A DNA stretch of 64,000 nt from Schizochytrium sp. TIO01 (Eukaryota; Sar; Bigyra; Thraustochytrida; Thraustochytriidae): the NCBI GenBank assembly GCA_004764695.1, contig SMSO01000036.1, forward strand, positions 950,001 to 1,014,000. Direction: 5' to 3'. Positions within the stretch are counted from its first letter, which is position 1. Every line of letters starts with the position of its first letter. The notes under the pieces were generated by a model. It searched no databases. It was not told the DNA's origin and saw only the letters and a list, made by a program, of their open reading frames with translations. Below, piece by piece: positions 62,185-64,000 of the stretch. The translations under genes and the position numbers were made by a program.

Positions 62185-64000
62185 TGGAGAAGAGCGGGAA
62201 TCTTTTCAAAGATGTGAAGACGAGAAGGCTTTGAGAAAGCTAGAACTACTTTTAGGAGTTCCTTATGGTGGTGCAAGAAGCTCGGTTCTATCTAATTCGG
62301 CCTTTGGTAAAAAGGGCCAAGGCTAGCACAAGGGGGTGAGCGAAGTTCTGGCGCCCGGAGTCTTTGGGCAATCTTCCTTCGTCGTCGCAAGGTTTTGAAG
62401 TAACCTGCGTCGATGTCGAACGACTCGCGTTGTAAATCTCTCGTGGTCTCGGCGCTGCTGAGTTTCTGGTTTGCTTGCTGCGCCCCTTCAGTCAGTCAGC
62501 TCCCTGTACAAACTACTGAGGAAATACGTAGTTCTACTCCTACTTGTTATGGCTGCTAAGTACTACTGAAGGCAGGAGGGAGCAGAAAGCTGGTAAGAAT
62601 AAAAACTTCAAAAACAAAAATAAAAACAATTATAATTATGAAAATAAAAACATTTTAAAATATTTAAAAACATTCTAAAATAAAATAAATTTTATTTATT
62701 TGTTTATTTGTTTATTTGTTTACTTATATATTATTACAATTGTTATTTCATAATAGTGTGCTTTGACCTTATCTTTCTATTGAAGAATTGAACTGAGTTT
62801 CATTTTAAATTTTTTTTTTAAAAAAAAGCAATTTTAAAAAGTAGGCATCTGTTTTGTTTGCCATTTTAGAATAGTAGGAATACATTTCTTTAATAATACA
62901 TATATTGTTAAAGAATAGTGACACATAAAATACCTCTTCTGTGTGCAGCTTTAACTGCGCTAGGAGCCGACTAGCAACGTTTTCTCCTCTCCTGCCCGCT
63001 ATCACTGCTGGGTATTTCGCGTTCAATGGCACCTGCTGGGGGCCCTTTGAGAGTCTACGCCGACCGCCGATTCTTCCCACAGTCTACTCTCCTCGCTAGG
63101 GCATGCTCCGTATTCTTGGGAGTTCACATTGGTGGCGCATGAGGACTGTGGGTGTACCGATCCCCCATAGCTCCCGCACCCGAGCCCCGCAGTGACCCCG
63201 CACCGTCTGCGTTCTGTAGCTCAAGAGGTAGCTAGCTGGCTAGGTAACCAAAATAAAGTAGTACATCAGCAGTGAGTGGGGTGTGCTCCTTTTGGCCTTT
63301 TGCAGACAGATGGATCACAGCGACGTAGAGCACATCGACATCGACTCGCGAGGTGCTGCAAATGCGTTCTTTTGCACAACGCACTCCGCTGACAGTTCGA
63401 TGATCACCTTTTCTCCATGGATCCAGTGGCATTCGTACAAGTATCGCCTTTATTCGTGGTCATATCCTTCCATCCGCGACGGCCCGTGAACTGAGGTGTG
63501 AAGGAGGAAGGAGCCTCTTCTTCTCTGCCTTTTTATTGCATATACATACATGACATACATGATCTTTTGGGGGCTAAAACCGACCTCTATCTTTCAAACT
63601 CGAGATGATTTTCAAGTTGTTTGGTACATGCATACATATATATATACATACATATATTTGGTGAAAAGCCAATGAAACAATCCGTACAACTTCTTTCCTC
63701 TCTCTCTCTCGCCTAACGCTGTACCACATTCCATGATATGATGGCTTCATCTACATACTTCAAAATAAGAATTCAAAAAATCATTCATTTCGGTTTCTTC
63801 TCTTTATCTTTTTACTAATAATCTTGAAACTGCTTACAATGTTGGTTGCATAAAAAACAAAAAGTAATCAACTTTTGAAAAGAACATCTTACGTAGACAT
63901 CCCCTTCTCAAAAAGCCTACGCTAACTCTTTCATTCCTTTTAAAGGAGAGTTTATTCGATGAAAGAAGAAGAAGGAAAAGAAAAAAAAGTGTGTGTTCGT
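62185..64000. other. intergenic region at the end of the window
   Basis: About 1.8 kb. It holds AT-rich low-complexity tracts at 62,600-62,830 (TTTATTTG units at 62,690-62,725), a GGTAGCTAGCTGG word at 63227-63239 also present at 7139-7151, and ATAC/TATA-type repeats at 63,630-63,660. A 68-codon ORF at 63283-63489 has no recognised content. No gene called. Confidence 0.45.

Overview
This 64 kb window is nuclear DNA of an intron-poor, flagellate eukaryotic microbe. The genes are long single-exon frames on both strands, spaced by AT-rich non-coding DNA that is full of microsatellites. Families present include a G-protein alpha subunit, an ABCC transporter, a plant-type HIR band-7 protein, a mARC-like MOSC protein, a NAA40-type histone acetyltransferase and CEP164, a basal-body distal-appendage protein. 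A thraustochytrid or other labyrinthulomycete stramenopile fits best; that is inference from gene style, not a sequence match.

Layout. 1-5.8 kb: 3' part of a NACHT-WD40 protein ending in an ASH-like domain (+). 7.8-12.1 kb: ABCC/MRP transporter (+). 12.4-23.2 kb: five minus-strand genes (HIR-like band-7 protein, polytopic membrane protein, polyQ leucine-rich-repeat protein, NAA40-ankyrin fusion, MFS transporter). 25.0-27.1 kb: coiled-coil protein with a CC1-box typical of dynein/kinesin adaptors (+). 27.5-33.8 kb: 1339-residue unrecognised nuclear-looking protein and a mARC-like MOSC protein (both -). 33.8-37.9 kb: gene-poor. 37.9-40.5 kb: G alpha (+) and a membrane RING-H2 protein (-), convergent. 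40.5-47.8 kb: mostly non-coding, with a small BART-like gene and an (AAT)n array of about 830 bp. 47.8-57.3 kb: two CEP164-type genes in tandem. 57.6-62.2 kb: two minus-strand genes of unknown function. The remainder is non-coding.

The most unusual part is the CEP164 locus. The downstream gene (51,881-57,339) is a full-length CEP164-like coiled-coil protein whose WW domain is split by a 244-bp intron. The upstream gene (47,839-49,000) carries an almost identical WW module with the same intron, but its coiled coil is replaced by a short acidic linker and a C-terminal tail anchor. The two copies are about 99% identical over 514 bp, intron included, then drop abruptly to faint homology, which looks like gene conversion. 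The long gene also needs a +1 frame change within 26 bases, ending at a TGA. Several other genes here (ASH-domain NACHT-WD40 protein, BART-like protein, CC1-box adaptor) plausibly belong to cilium or microtubule biology, but this clustering may be chance.
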